Part shown: piece after piece, positions 55,957-64,000 of the stretch
Numbering within the stretch: the stretch's first letter is position 1
Layout of the letters: each line of letters starts with the position of its first letter
From: Candidatus Hydrogenedentota bacterium
GTDB taxonomy: Bacteria; Hydrogenedentota; Hydrogenedentia; Hydrogenedentales; SLHB01
NCBI GenBank assembly: GCA_029552745.1
Contig: JAKPDK010000172.1
Location: 150,073-214,072 of the forward strand
Reading direction: 5' to 3'
DNA: 64,000 bases
Position numbers and translations under genes: made by a program
Notes under the pieces: model-generated
What the model was told of the DNA's origin: nothing
Database searches by the model: none
Seen by the model: only the letters and a program-made list of their open reading frames with translations

Positions 55957-57708
55957 TTATTCCATGATGTCGTCAAAAAAGTCATCACGGGTGACGCGGA
56001 GCACTTCCTCAATAGTGGAAATCCCTTGAAGAACTTTGGCGGCTCCATCTTCCCGCAACGTTCTCATACCGTATTTTCGCGCTTCCCTCTTAATCACGTT
56101 GGAGTCGGTACCTTTAAGAACAAGGTTCTGAATATGCGGCGTCATAACAAGCAGCTCGAATATCCCGGTGCGGCCATAGTAGCCACGCCCCTGACAACGG
56201 TCACAACCGGTACCCCGGTAGACGATTCTACCCGAGGCTTCCTCCTTCGATATTCCCAGCTCCAGGAGGCTTTCTATACCGGGGTCATAGGGTTCTTTAC
56301 AATTCTTGCAAATGCACCTCACCAAACGTTGAGCAAGAATCGCGATCGTCGATGACGTGACCAAAAACGGCTCGATGCCCATATTGATAAGGCGCGTTAT
56401 CGCACCCGCACTATCATTGGTATGCAACGTGGAAAACACCAAGTGTCCTGTTAAGGACGCATGCACCGCCATGTCCGCGGTTTCCTGGTCGCGTATTTCC
56501 CCGACAAGAATCACGTCCGGGTCCTGGCGCACGATGCTCCGCAAGGCGTTGGCAAACGTCAAGCCAATCTTGGGTTTCACCTCGATTTGGCCGACGCCTT
56601 CCATTTGATACTCAACCGGGTCTTCCACAGTAATGACGTTGATGTGAGGCGATAACACCCGCTGTAAACAGGCATACAAGGTGGTTGATTTACCTGACCC
56701 GGTCGGACCGGTGACCAAAATAATCCCATGAGAACTGGTGATGAGTTTGTTCATCAGTTCGTAATCGTGTTTGGCCATCCCCAGCTCTTCGAGATCGAAC
56801 AAAAAAGTTCCCTTTTCGAGGATACGCATGACGACCCGCTCACCGTGCTGCACCGGAATCACAGAGACGCGAATGTCTATTTCCTTGCCACTTAATCTTA
56901 TTTTGATACGCCCATCTTGGGGCAGACGATGCTCGGCGATGTTCAGCCGCGCCATGATTTTTATGCGCGACACCACCGCTGCTTGCTGCGATTTCGGTAT
57001 CGTGAATTTCTCATACAAAACACCGTCGATGCGGTACCGAACTTTCACCTCGCGCTCAAAAGGTTCGACGTGGATATCAGATGCCCGCTCTTTCACAGCT
57101 CCCGATATCAGCAGGTTGATCAATTTGATGATGGGCGCTTCATTCGCCAAGTCAAGAAGGTCCCGTTCCGAGTCCGCCAGGTCAATGGTGTGCGGTTCGT
57201 CGTCTTCCCCCGCTTCAGAAAGCACGATAGTATCGATCATTTCGGCGGCGTTTTGTCCCTGATGGTCGAAATAACCATCTATCACCGCTTGTATATCGCG
57301 CTTGCGGCACAAAATAGGAACAACCGGACCCCCTAAAAGCAAACGCAGGTCGTCCAGCGGCAACAAATTCACCGGGTCGTGAAGCGCCACGTAGTAAGAA
57401 GAACCGTTCTGTCGGACCGGAGTCATCTCGTACTCGCGGATAAATTGCACAGGTACGCGCGTAATCAAAGATGTGTCTATCTGACTCTGAATATCCCGCT
57501 CAAACGGAATATCAAACTGGACACTCAAGGCCTCCAACACGTGGTCTTCTTCCACATACCCAAGGTCTAGCAGCAATTCGCCAATACGCTTGGGGCGTAA
57601 TTTCTGCAGCTCCAGTGCCTCTTCCACTTGCTCCGGGTGCACATAGCCCAACCGGACCAATATTTCTCCCAGCCGCTCTACGCACCGTTCTGTTGTCACC
57701 GTCGTCAT
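55957..57708 (-). CDS. gspE: Type II secretion ATPase GspE
   Basis: GspE, the cytoplasmic ATPase of the T2SS, has 583 residues. It has two N-terminal MshEN-like parts (about 1-160), Walker [16 protein letters not shown], Walker B LVGEIRDQETADMA, and a four-Cys zinc element (CKNC...CDRC). ATG 57708 overlaps the gspD stop by four bases, so the two are co-translated. Confidence 0.97.
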   Translation of the reverse strand: MTTVTTERCVERLGEILVRLGYVHPEQVEEALELQKLRPKRIGELLLDLGYVEEDHVLEALSVQFDIPFERDIQSQIDTSLITRVPVQFIREYEMTPVRQNGSSYYVALHDPVNLLPLDDLRLLLGGPVVPILCRKRDIQAVIDGYFDHQGQNAAEMIDTIVLSEAGEDDEPHTIDLADSERDLLDLANEAPIIKLINLLISGAVKERASDIHVEPFEREVKVRYRIDGVLYEKFTIPKSQQAAVVSRIKIMARLNIAEHRLPQDGRIKIRLSGKEIDIRVSVIPVQHGERVVMRILEKGTFLFDLEELGMAKHDYELMNKLITSSHGIILVTGPTGSGKSTTLYACLQRVLSPHINVITVEDPVEYQMEGVGQIEVKPKIGLTFANALRSIVRQDPDVILVGEIRDQETADMAVHASLTGHLVFSTLHTNDSAGAITRLINMGIEPFLVTSSTIAILAQRLVRCICKNCKEPYDPGIESLLELGISKEEASGRIVYRGTGCDRCQGRGYYGRTGIFELLVMTPHIQNLVLKGTDSNVIKREARKYGMRTLREDGAAKVLQGISTIEEVLRVTRDDFFDDIME

Positions 57709-60170
57709 GGAGTTGCTTCCAAATTCCCACGGTTAAATCCAGATTCCGAATCCATTTGTTGCAATCGAACGGAACTCGGGTGATACTCTGTCCGCATGTA
57801 ATGGCGTCTCTTAATTTTCTTAATGAAACCTTTCTCAAACAAAACATCCAGATTGGCTTTGCGGAACTCGTCCAGACGCGTCTGCGTGATACGGTCAGCG
57901 TCTACTCCCTCCTTAATCACATGCGGCGTCACCAACACAACAAGGTTCCGCTTGGCCCGTTTGTCTGCCGTCCGACGGAATAACCAGCCTAAAACAGGAA
58001 CATCTCCAAAGTAAGGCGCCTGCCGTTTGGAGCGATCGGTCGTTTCACTAATGAGCCCCCCAACCACACCGGTAGAACCGTCCCGAATCACAATTTTGTT
58101 TGTTACATTGGATTTCTGGAACGTAGGACCAACAATATTAGGATCCGCACCCACCGTGCTCTGCTTCGGCTGCGATACCTCGACCTCCAATTCGAGAAAC
58201 ACATAGTCTCCCTCGCTGATTTGAGGCTTGACTTTCATTTTGATACCCACGTCGCGGCGTTCTACTTGACTGTAAATGCTCCTGCCTACCGCCGTCTGGT
58301 CTAGAGATGACGATGTCCCCCGCACCACCGGCACCTCTTCACCAATCGTAATACTCGCCTCTTCATTGTCCACGGTCGTCAAAAGCGGCTGCGAAAGCAC
58401 ATCCAGGTCCGTCACAGAGTCTAACGCCGTCAACAACAGCGGCACCTTTGGTACCGTCCGCGTCGTCAACCCCCCTTGCCCGTCAGGCACTGGAATATCC
58501 ACAAACCCGTCCAATACGCCAGTCGTCAATACGGGATTGTCGGAGCCCCCCACACTACCAAAGGGGCCGTTGGCGAGCAGGTTTGCCAGTTGCACGACGT
58601 TATTGATGGCAAAACCGTCGTACCCACTCAGGGATTGGGACTCTACCGCTAGCTCAAACCGGTCTTGTATGACGACCTCCATGATGATTGATTCGACATG
58701 CACTTGCCGCTGCGGGATATCCAATTGCTCAATCAATGCCTTCAAAACGGCAAAATCCTGCGGCGACGCAACAATCAAGAGCGAATTCGTCGGCTCGTAA
58801 CTTTCGATAATGACTTTTTTCTCAAAAGGTTGGATCTCTCCCGGCGCCGCCGCACCCGATGCAGCCATCACTGAGGACACTCCAGATGCGGTGGGCACCC
58901 GTCCTGCCTGACCCGTCGTGGTACGTGGGGCAATTCCGATGATCGTGTTCAATTTTTCCTTCACTTTTTCGGCATCCGCATTTTGCAGCTGATATACCCG
59001 CATGTTGGATGCCTCCGTCGGCATCGGTACGTCCAGTTTTTCAATCAGGTCGCGCACTTTACTCATCAAGGATTCGGGCGCCATAACAATCAACAAATTG
59101 AGGCGCTCATCGGGCACAATCCGAAGTTGAGGCTCTTGGGTGCTCACGATCGTCTGTTGTTGAAGCTGCCCCGGCACGGGCGGGCGAACTTGAGGAACCG
59201 GCGGACGTACCATCTGCTGCTGAGGAACACCGCGTCCACCGGTTTCTGGGCCTACCAGCACCTCTTGCAACTGGGCTGCCAGCACTTCCGCCCGCGCATA
59301 GTCGAGCGAAAAGGTTTCCATGACCACTTCGCTGCCCGCAACGTCCACTACTTCAATAAACTCCAGAATGTTTCGAATGCCGTGCGCATTGTCTGAAATG
59401 ATGAGGGTATTCGTCGGCCCATACACATCCACTTTGCAGTCTTTCGTCCCCAATCTCGGCAACAATTTCGCCAATTCTTCTGCCACGGCGTATTTCAACG
59501 GGACTACGTGAGTCGAAAACTCGTCAAATCCCTTCGGCAACTCCCGGGAACCTATTACAAGGGGTGCTTTATCAGAACCTTCTGCAACAGGCCGCACGAT
59601 AATCAACTGTCCATCCAAGGTTTCCCGCATCGTGAACCCGTGCGTCAACAACACAGATTGTAATGCCGGCAACAACATGTCCGGAGAAATCGGTGCGTGT
59701 GAGATTAGTGTCACGGTAACGTTCCCAACCGAAGGATCTAAAAGAAAGTTCTTGCCCGTTTGCGCCCCAATCGCTTTCACCACCTTGCTGAGTTCCACCC
59801 CCTCAAAGTCAAGGTAGGTCGGTTCGGATTGGACAGCCCCCTCCTTAGGCCTTGCCGCAGAGGAATCGGCGTTGCCCTTCGGGGCACTTTGTGCGGGCTG
59901 CGGTGGGACAACGTTCGCTCGACCCGAGCTCGGGACAGCGGGACGAATCTGGGGCGGCGGCGGAGCCGTTTCCGCAGGTGGCGCAGGTGTGGCTGGTTGG
60001 GCAGGTTCGGCGGCGGGCGCTTCATTCGCTGCGGGGGCTGCAGCAGCGGCCTCCGGTGACGCTGCTTCTTGATCCTGTTCCTGCGCCCAGAGCGGGACAA
60101 CACCTACCAGTACTACGCCGAGCAAGATTGTCGCCCCGTGCAGCCATCTCAGAAAACCTGACCGTTCCAT
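57705..60170 (-). CDS. gspD: Type II secretion secretin GspD
   Basis: GspD forms the outer-membrane channel of the T2SS. Of 821 residues, a signal peptide (about 5-28) leads into an Ala/Pro/Glu-rich linker (about 30-110), then N0 (YLDFEGVELSKVVKAIGAQT), N1-N3 domains (about 200-480) and the secretin core (about 500-760) with VPLLLTALDSVTDLDVLSQP and the signature GSTGVVGGLISETT...PYFGDVPVLGWLF. ATG 60170 follows AGGAGG by eight bases, unlike the GTG at 60179. The long linker before N0 is unusual and could cross the peptidoglycan. Confidence 0.96.
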   Translation of the reverse strand: MERSGFLRWLHGATILLGVVLVGVVPLWAQEQDQEAASPEAAAAAPAANEAPAAEPAQPATPAPPAETAPPPPQIRPAVPSSGRANVVPPQPAQSAPKGNADSSAARPKEGAVQSEPTYLDFEGVELSKVVKAIGAQTGKNFLLDPSVGNVTVTLISHAPISPDMLLPALQSVLLTHGFTMRETLDGQLIIVRPVAEGSDKAPLVIGSRELPKGFDEFSTHVVPLKYAVAEELAKLLPRLGTKDCKVDVYGPTNTLIISDNAHGIRNILEFIEVVDVAGSEVVMETFSLDYARAEVLAAQLQEVLVGPETGGRGVPQQQMVRPPVPQVRPPVPGQLQQQTIVSTQEPQLRIVPDERLNLLIVMAPESLMSKVRDLIEKLDVPMPTEASNMRVYQLQNADAEKVKEKLNTIIGIAPRTTTGQAGRVPTASGVSSVMAASGAAAPGEIQPFEKKVIIESYEPTNSLLIVASPQDFAVLKALIEQLDIPQRQVHVESIIMEVVIQDRFELAVESQSLSGYDGFAINNVVQLANLLANGPFGSVGGSDNPVLTTGVLDGFVDIPVPDGQGGLTTRTVPKVPLLLTALDSVTDLDVLSQPLLTTVDNEEASITIGEEVPVVRGTSSSLDQTAVGRSIYSQVERRDVGIKMKVKPQISEGDYVFLELEVEVSQPKQSTVGADPNIVGPTFQKSNVTNKIVIRDGSTGVVGGLISETTDRSKRQAPYFGDVPVLGWLFRRTADKRAKRNLVVLVTPHVIKEGVDADRITQTRLDEFRKANLDVLFEKGFIKKIKRRHYMRTEYHPSSVRLQQMDSESGFNRGNLEATP

Positions 60171-60191
60171 CAAATGCACCTCCTCCTTCCG

Positions 60192-61142
60192 CTACTCGAC
60201 TCGAAAAACCAACGTCTGCGGTTTCCCATCCCGCAAAATGCTGACATAATGCGTTGGGGCGTTCTGATACCGCGACAACACCTCCATCACCCTTTGCTCG
60301 CTGTCTATCGTAACCCCGTTTATTGTCTGAATCACGTCGCCGTCCTTAAATCCATACTTTTGCGCTAGCGGTATTTTCCCAATGTTCGGCGACGTGATCC
60401 CTATCACGTTCCCGTTCTCGTCTTTCTTCAGTTGCGGACTCAACTGCGCATAAAACTCCGCCGGATTCAGTTGCGAAAGTTCCGTCATCAGTTCCGTCCG
60501 GTTTATCGAAACCTGATTTGGGCGTGCCGCCGACGTCGGACCTCGCGAGGGCGCCGAAGTGCCGCGGTTGCTACCTGGAGCAAACGGGACCGGACGGGAA
60601 GAACTCGACGCCACAGTGGGACGGGATGTTTCATCGACACGAAGCACTTCCAGAACGTTCGTCTTAGTGTTGAGCAACCGCACCTCTTTGTGATGAATCT
60701 CTTTGAGAATAACGCCATCCAGTACCATTTGGTTCAAATAATACACATCGGTAACCTTTGTCTCCCCGTTTTCGATAATGGCACTTCCCAGGGGATCGGT
60801 CGGGTAAGCCGCCACCGTCCCAAACAACCTCAACGGGAGCGTTGTCTCTTGCACCTCCAGTGGCTTCTCCGCTTCGGTTGCTGCGCCGGCACCCGGGGTT
60901 TTTGCCGCGGGGCCGAAAAGGTCGGTAGCCGCCACAACGTTATACGTAGAGCGGTCTGGCATCGTGCGTACGTAGCTGGGTTTTTCAGCGCTGGGCGCCG
61001 CCGTCGAACTTGCCAGCCGGGCTGCCGCATCGTCGGTTTCAAATGCCCGCAGCACAATCCCCGCGCCCACCGCGAAGATCAGCAGAGCAAGAATAAGGTC
61101 GGCAATCAATAAACCCTGGCGTATCAAAAGGCCACGTAACAT
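60192..61142 (-). CDS. gspC: Type II secretion protein GspC
   Basis: This 316-residue protein has one membrane helix (about 11-30), an HR domain (about 95-165, LPLRLFGTVAAYPTDP...VLKEIHHKEVRLLN) that contacts GspD N0, a Ser/Pro-rich linker and a PDZ-like C-terminal domain (about 240-316, KYGFKDGDVIQTINGVTI). It is first in the operon. gspD starts 21 bases downstream. No strong ribosome site precedes the ATG at 61142. Confidence 0.93.
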   Translation of the reverse strand: MLRGLLIRQGLLIADLILALLIFAVGAGIVLRAFETDDAAARLASSTAAPSAEKPSYVRTMPDRSTYNVVAATDLFGPAAKTPGAGAATEAEKPLEVQETTLPLRLFGTVAAYPTDPLGSAIIENGETKVTDVYYLNQMVLDGVILKEIHHKEVRLLNTKTNVLEVLRVDETSRPTVASSSSRPVPFAPGSNRGTSAPSRGPTSAARPNQVSINRTELMTELSQLNPAEFYAQLSPQLKKDENGNVIGITSPNIGKIPLAQKYGFKDGDVIQTINGVTIDSEQRVMEVLSRYQNAPTHYVSILRDGKPQTLVFRVE

Positions 61143-61280
61143 AGTCTGGCGTCCAGTATATAAATTTCAGACACAACTCACCTTACAAAACAAACGCTTA
61201 AACTCACGCGATCGTTGACCGCGCCCATGAGAGCGCCGGAACACTGCCCCTCGCCTTTTCCATCAACGAACAACAGGTTC

Positions 61281-61310
61281 ACTTTACGGCAAATGGCCTG
61301 AATAATGCAA
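61281..61310 (-). promoter_or_regulatory. Weak promoter candidate of the gspC-M operon
   Basis: TTGCAT and TAAAGT lie 18 bases apart on the minus strand, about 140 bases before the gspC ATG. Between them and gspC no other element was seen apart from an AT-rich TATACT (61155-61160) too near the start codon. Confidence 0.3.
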
Positions 61311-61341
61311 CGAAACGTATATGAAAGAATCGCTCGTGAAA

Positions 61342-61375
61342 TATGAAACCCCGGAATGGGCTCCGGGGTTTCATA
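61342..61375 (-). terminator. Hairpin terminator after the matrixin-like gene
   Basis: A perfect 14-bp stem (TATGAAACCCCGGA and TCCGGGGTTTCATA, six-base loop) lies 26 bases beyond the stop of the matrixin-like gene. The minus strand then reads TTTC, so the T run is short, but the stem is strong. It separates this gene from the gspC-M operon. Confidence 0.75.
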
Positions 61376-61400
61376 CCGCTCATCCTACTTTTCTAAGAAT

Positions 61401-63839
61401 CTAACGGTTTTTCCGTTTTAATTCTTGCTCCACCGTTTTGATGTGGCTTTTCAAATCATCCAGAGTGACGCGCCGCGCCGCAGGATCCTCCGTGCCATCT
61501 TCTTTGGGCACATCGGATGCCTCTTCGGCTTTTGCAGCGGTCTTTGCCTTCGTTTTCTCCATGTCCGCGCGAATCTGGTCGAGATTGTTTTTCGCAGGCA
61601 CACTGGGCGCTTCCAGATACTTCTTCCCCGTGGCGGCTTCGGTTTTCACGTTGAATTTGCCGCCCGTTCCGCTCAACGGCATAAACCCGAATTTCTCGTT
61701 GTGCTGAAGAAATGTCACCACCTCTTCTCCAACATTCCACGCCGGGTATTGCGGCACGTAGGTGATGATGCCGTCCTTCTCGCCACCCAACTGGCTGAAG
61801 TGCACCAGCCCGCTCTTATTCAAGCGCCCTTTCCAGCTATCCTCTACCTGGATTGTCACATCCGTCACAATCTGGTTTTGCTCGGTCCAGCGGCTTTCTA
61901 CCGCAACCACCTTGCCCACCAGAATCTCATCTGACTTCTCCACCATGTCGGAGGTGTTCATCTTCAAAAACTGTGCCTCGGCGTTGCCCGCCAGAAACAA
62001 TGCAAATACCACCAACAGCGTCGCCGTTTTAAGAGCAGCCCGACGGCGAATCAGCCACCATGCCGAAACCATGCCGACCAGACTCCCTGCAACTATTGCA
62101 CACACCCACAAGTGGGTCAACACCCATTCCAACAACATCAAGAACATACGCGCGCCTCCCATCGCCGAGGGGTGCCGTTTCAAGATTCCACATACCGCAG
62201 GACCCGCCCGGTAATACGCCTCTGCCAGCGCCGTTCCCAGAGCCGTCCGCAACAACACCGTGTCACGGAATTTTCTCAACGCGCGCGGTCCCTCGGACAC
62301 AGGCAACGTACTGGCCGCCAGGTTTAACGGGCACACCGTCTCGTTAATGGCTTTCCCGAACATCGGTTTTGTGCCGGGCAACATCTGCGCCAGCGTCTTC
62401 CCGGTGTTGGCGCTCACAATCTGCCGCCGCACCGGATCAAAATACAGCGGCGTACCGCTGTCCGGCGCCACCGTGTAAATGTTGTTGCCGCCTTCGACAA
62501 ACGTCTGCCACGGAAATCCTGTCGTAGGTGTAAAACCGTTGCCACCATTCAATAAGCCACGGTGTGTTGAGTCGTAATCTTCCGCAGCCTTTTCTTCCTC
62601 ACCACCGCCGGTGGTCCCTCCTCCCGTTGTACCGCCGCCGGTCGTACCTCCGCCGGTTGTGCCTCCGGTCGGCAAGGTCGGCGGGGTGGTTTCAATCTCG
62701 CTTAACGTCACCGTATAAGTGGCCGAGAACAGAACATCATTCGGCGGAAGAGCAAGTATCTGCTTGAACATCTTGGGAAGCGTGAAATATCCGCTGCGGA
62801 AGTTGGTGACCTCGTACAACGAAGTCAACGTATCATAAATCGGCACACGGGGAGTCGCGGGATTATTGTCTGTATCGCACCATACTTGAATATAACCCAG
62901 GGATATCGGTTCCGAGGGAAACCCAACCGCGGCGTCTGTGCGCGCTTCCTGTCGCAAATTGAAAAAGTTCTCTTGATCGCCGCGCGGATACAAAAACGAA
63001 ACGCCGGCAATGTCGTCCGGAGCCAGGTCAATATGCCCCAACGTATAGGCGCCACCACTTAAATCATAGAAGAATGCCCCGGGGTTCATCGTGGGCGTCA
63101 CACCCACCAACCCCGCGCCCGTATTGAACACGAGTGGATCAATCGGCAACGTAACAGTTAGCCCCGGTATACTCACATCGTTGTAATTTTCCAACGGACT
63201 GTAGGACAAGCCCAGGAACAGACCTGTTACGTGTGTCGCAACGGCGCGCAGCGGCAAACGTGCTGTACCGGCAACAACAGACGCGACATCAATCGTATCC
63301 GTCGTACCCACTGCATCGGGATTGATCGCAATATCCGCATCAACGATTGCCGGTCCCGTGACAGGAACGCCATTGAGGTACGTGTTTTGAGGGACAAATG
63401 TGATCAATGCAATTGTTGCGACGCCACTCGGCACGGCAGAGGCTTTGAAGGAAACAAAATTGTAGGCATCTACAGAGCCAATGTCCGTTTCCATTTGCTG
63501 GTCGATGGTAAATGGATACCGGAAGGCAATATATGCCGAGGGCACCTGCTCCCAGACTTCCATCCCCGCGCGGAACAGGTCGCGCTCTTCGGCATCCAGC
63601 CCGGTTTCTACACTGCTATCAAAAATAATGGGCACGCCCTCGTTCGCGTCCACATTTCCATTTGCGTTAACATCCATTTGCCGGAGCGACCAGGTCGCGT
63701 AAATCAGGTGCGGCGCCGTGTATTGGTCTCCCCCAACAAACATCCCCGTTGGGAAAAAAGCAAACGCCGCCGGCGCTCCCAGTAGTATCACGCAACCCAA
63801 TACACAAGCCGTTGCCGCGCGCCACCCATTTTTTCTCAC
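61401..63839 (-). CDS. Exported matrixin-like protein with degenerate zinc site, CFI-box-like segment and a second C-terminal domain
   Basis: GTG 63839 follows AAAGGAG by seven bases and gives a clean signal peptide (RKNGWRAATACVLGCV...APAAFA), unlike the ATG at 63881. Of 812 residues, about 30-300 resemble a matrixin-type metalloprotease. The zinc motif, usually H-E-x-x-H-x-x-G-L-x-H, reads HVTGLFLGLSY at residues 203-213, so the catalytic Glu and two His are missing. Four GGGTT repeats follow near 405. Residues about 500-560 (VCPLNLAAS...ALRKFRDTVLLRTALG...YYRAGP) match the CFI-box C-terminal region, then a membrane helix. After a second helix, residues about 625-730 (DMVEKSDEILVGKVVAVESRW) are a domain usually found as a separate protein. 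It seems to join several genes; function unknown. Confidence 0.75.
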   Translation of the reverse strand: MRKNGWRAATACVLGCVILLGAPAAFAFFPTGMFVGGDQYTAPHLIYATWSLRQMDVNANGNVDANEGVPIIFDSSVETGLDAEERDLFRAGMEVWEQVPSAYIAFRYPFTIDQQMETDIGSVDAYNFVSFKASAVPSGVATIALITFVPQNTYLNGVPVTGPAIVDADIAINPDAVGTTDTIDVASVVAGTARLPLRAVATHVTGLFLGLSYSPLENYNDVSIPGLTVTLPIDPLVFNTGAGLVGVTPTMNPGAFFYDLSGGAYTLGHIDLAPDDIAGVSFLYPRGDQENFFNLRQEARTDAAVGFPSEPISLGYIQVWCDTDNNPATPRVPIYDTLTSLYEVTNFRSGYFTLPKMFKQILALPPNDVLFSATYTVTLSEIETTPPTLPTGGTTGGGTTGGGTTGGGTTGGGEEEKAAEDYDSTHRGLLNGGNGFTPTTGFPWQTFVEGGNNIYTVAPDSGTPLYFDPVRRQIVSANTGKTLAQMLPGTKPMFGKAINETVCPLNLAASTLPVSEGPRALRKFRDTVLLRTALGTALAEAYYRAGPAVCGILKRHPSAMGGARMFLMLLEWVLTHLWVCAIVAGSLVGMVSAWWLIRRRAALKTATLLVVFALFLAGNAEAQFLKMNTSDMVEKSDEILVGKVVAVESRWTEQNQIVTDVTIQVEDSWKGRLNKSGLVHFSQLGGEKDGIITYVPQYPAWNVGEEVVTFLQHNEKFGFMPLSGTGGKFNVKTEAATGKKYLEAPSVPAKNNLDQIRADMEKTKAKTAAKAEEASDVPKEDGTEDPAARRVTLDDLKSHIKTVEQELKRKNR
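62601..62670 (-). repeat. Tandem 15-base repeat coding Gly-Gly-Gly-Thr-Thr
   Basis: Four tandem codon units of GGGTT link the matrixin-like part to the rest of the protein. They resemble the flexible linkers of secreted multi-domain proteins. Confidence 0.8.
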
Positions 63840-63916
63840 GTGTCGGCTCCTTTCACGCATCGCTGTCATCATCGCGTCCATGAGAATACGCCAGAACTCG
63901 CCTCAATATATTCCCT

Positions 63917-64000
63917 TCACGAAACGCAATGTGCTTTCGTGCATTTTACTCGCCTGTAAACAATACCGCCGGTCAGCATTATCCCGAACAGGAGCGCCAT
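63917..64000 (-). CDS. C-terminal end of a minus-strand gene leaving the window
   Basis: The frame reads 27 residues from the window edge to a TGA at 63917: a hydrophobic stretch (ALLFGIMLTGGIVY) followed by RRVK and Cys-containing end. A membrane helix plus basic residues at the very end looks like a C-terminal anchor. It could instead be chance, as only 84 bases are visible. Confidence 0.35.
   Translation of the reverse strand: MALLFGIMLTGGIVYRRVKCTKAHCVS

Overview
The window looks like part of a chromosome from an uncultivated Gram-negative bacterium of roughly 50% GC. An outer membrane is implied by a Kdo transferase (waaA), two secretins and several lipoproteins. Giant modular exported proteins, PEGA plus FGE-fold lipoproteins, lamin-tail-like and IPT/TIG domains and several sets of type II secretion genes are a mix typical of Planctomycetota, Hydrogenedentota, Sumerlaeota and similar lineages. 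The phylum is an inference from gene style; no rRNA or tRNA gene was seen.

Region 1 (1-16.9 kb) is mixed housekeeping and accessory genes: a truncated secreted glycoside-hydrolase-like protein, a solitary PilC/GspF protein, an FAD oxidoreductase behind a dyad element, an operon of a metallo-beta-lactamase-fold hydrolase, a LysM protein and phosphofructokinase, an NqrM-like small protein, a Cse60-like small protein, a beta-lactamase-fold/NamZ fusion, an SCP2 protein with a hydrolase-like lipoprotein, a small charged protein with a near-consensus promoter, and a waaA-sugar ABC transporter operon that lacks its ATPase.

Region 2 (17-48.8 kb, all minus strand) is a type IV filament gene set: pilB, pilT, a second gspE/pilB, gspF/pilC, a major pseudopilin, three minor pseudopilins, a 2005-residue protein in the GspK/PilX position, a 2342-residue IPT/TIG protein, a PEGA/FGE lipoprotein, then a pilM-pilN fusion, a pilO-like gene, a pilP-like gene and a secretin with about 160 residues of Gly-Tyr repeats. 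The last four have their own promoter and a strong terminator. The GspK-position giant and its giant neighbour suggest a filament or pseudopilus with an unusually large surface-exposed tip, which is the most novel part of the window.

Region 3 (49-61.1 kb, minus strand) is a canonical, tightly overlapping type II secretion operon gspC-D-E-F-G-H-I-J-K-L-M. No prepilin peptidase (GspO/PilD) gene is present, so it must lie elsewhere. Upstream of gspC lies an 812-residue exported protein with a degenerate matrixin zinc motif, a CFI-box-like segment and a second domain. It is separated from gspC by a terminator hairpin and is a possible substrate or accessory of the secretion system. The last 84 bases hold the apparent end of another minus-strand gene.
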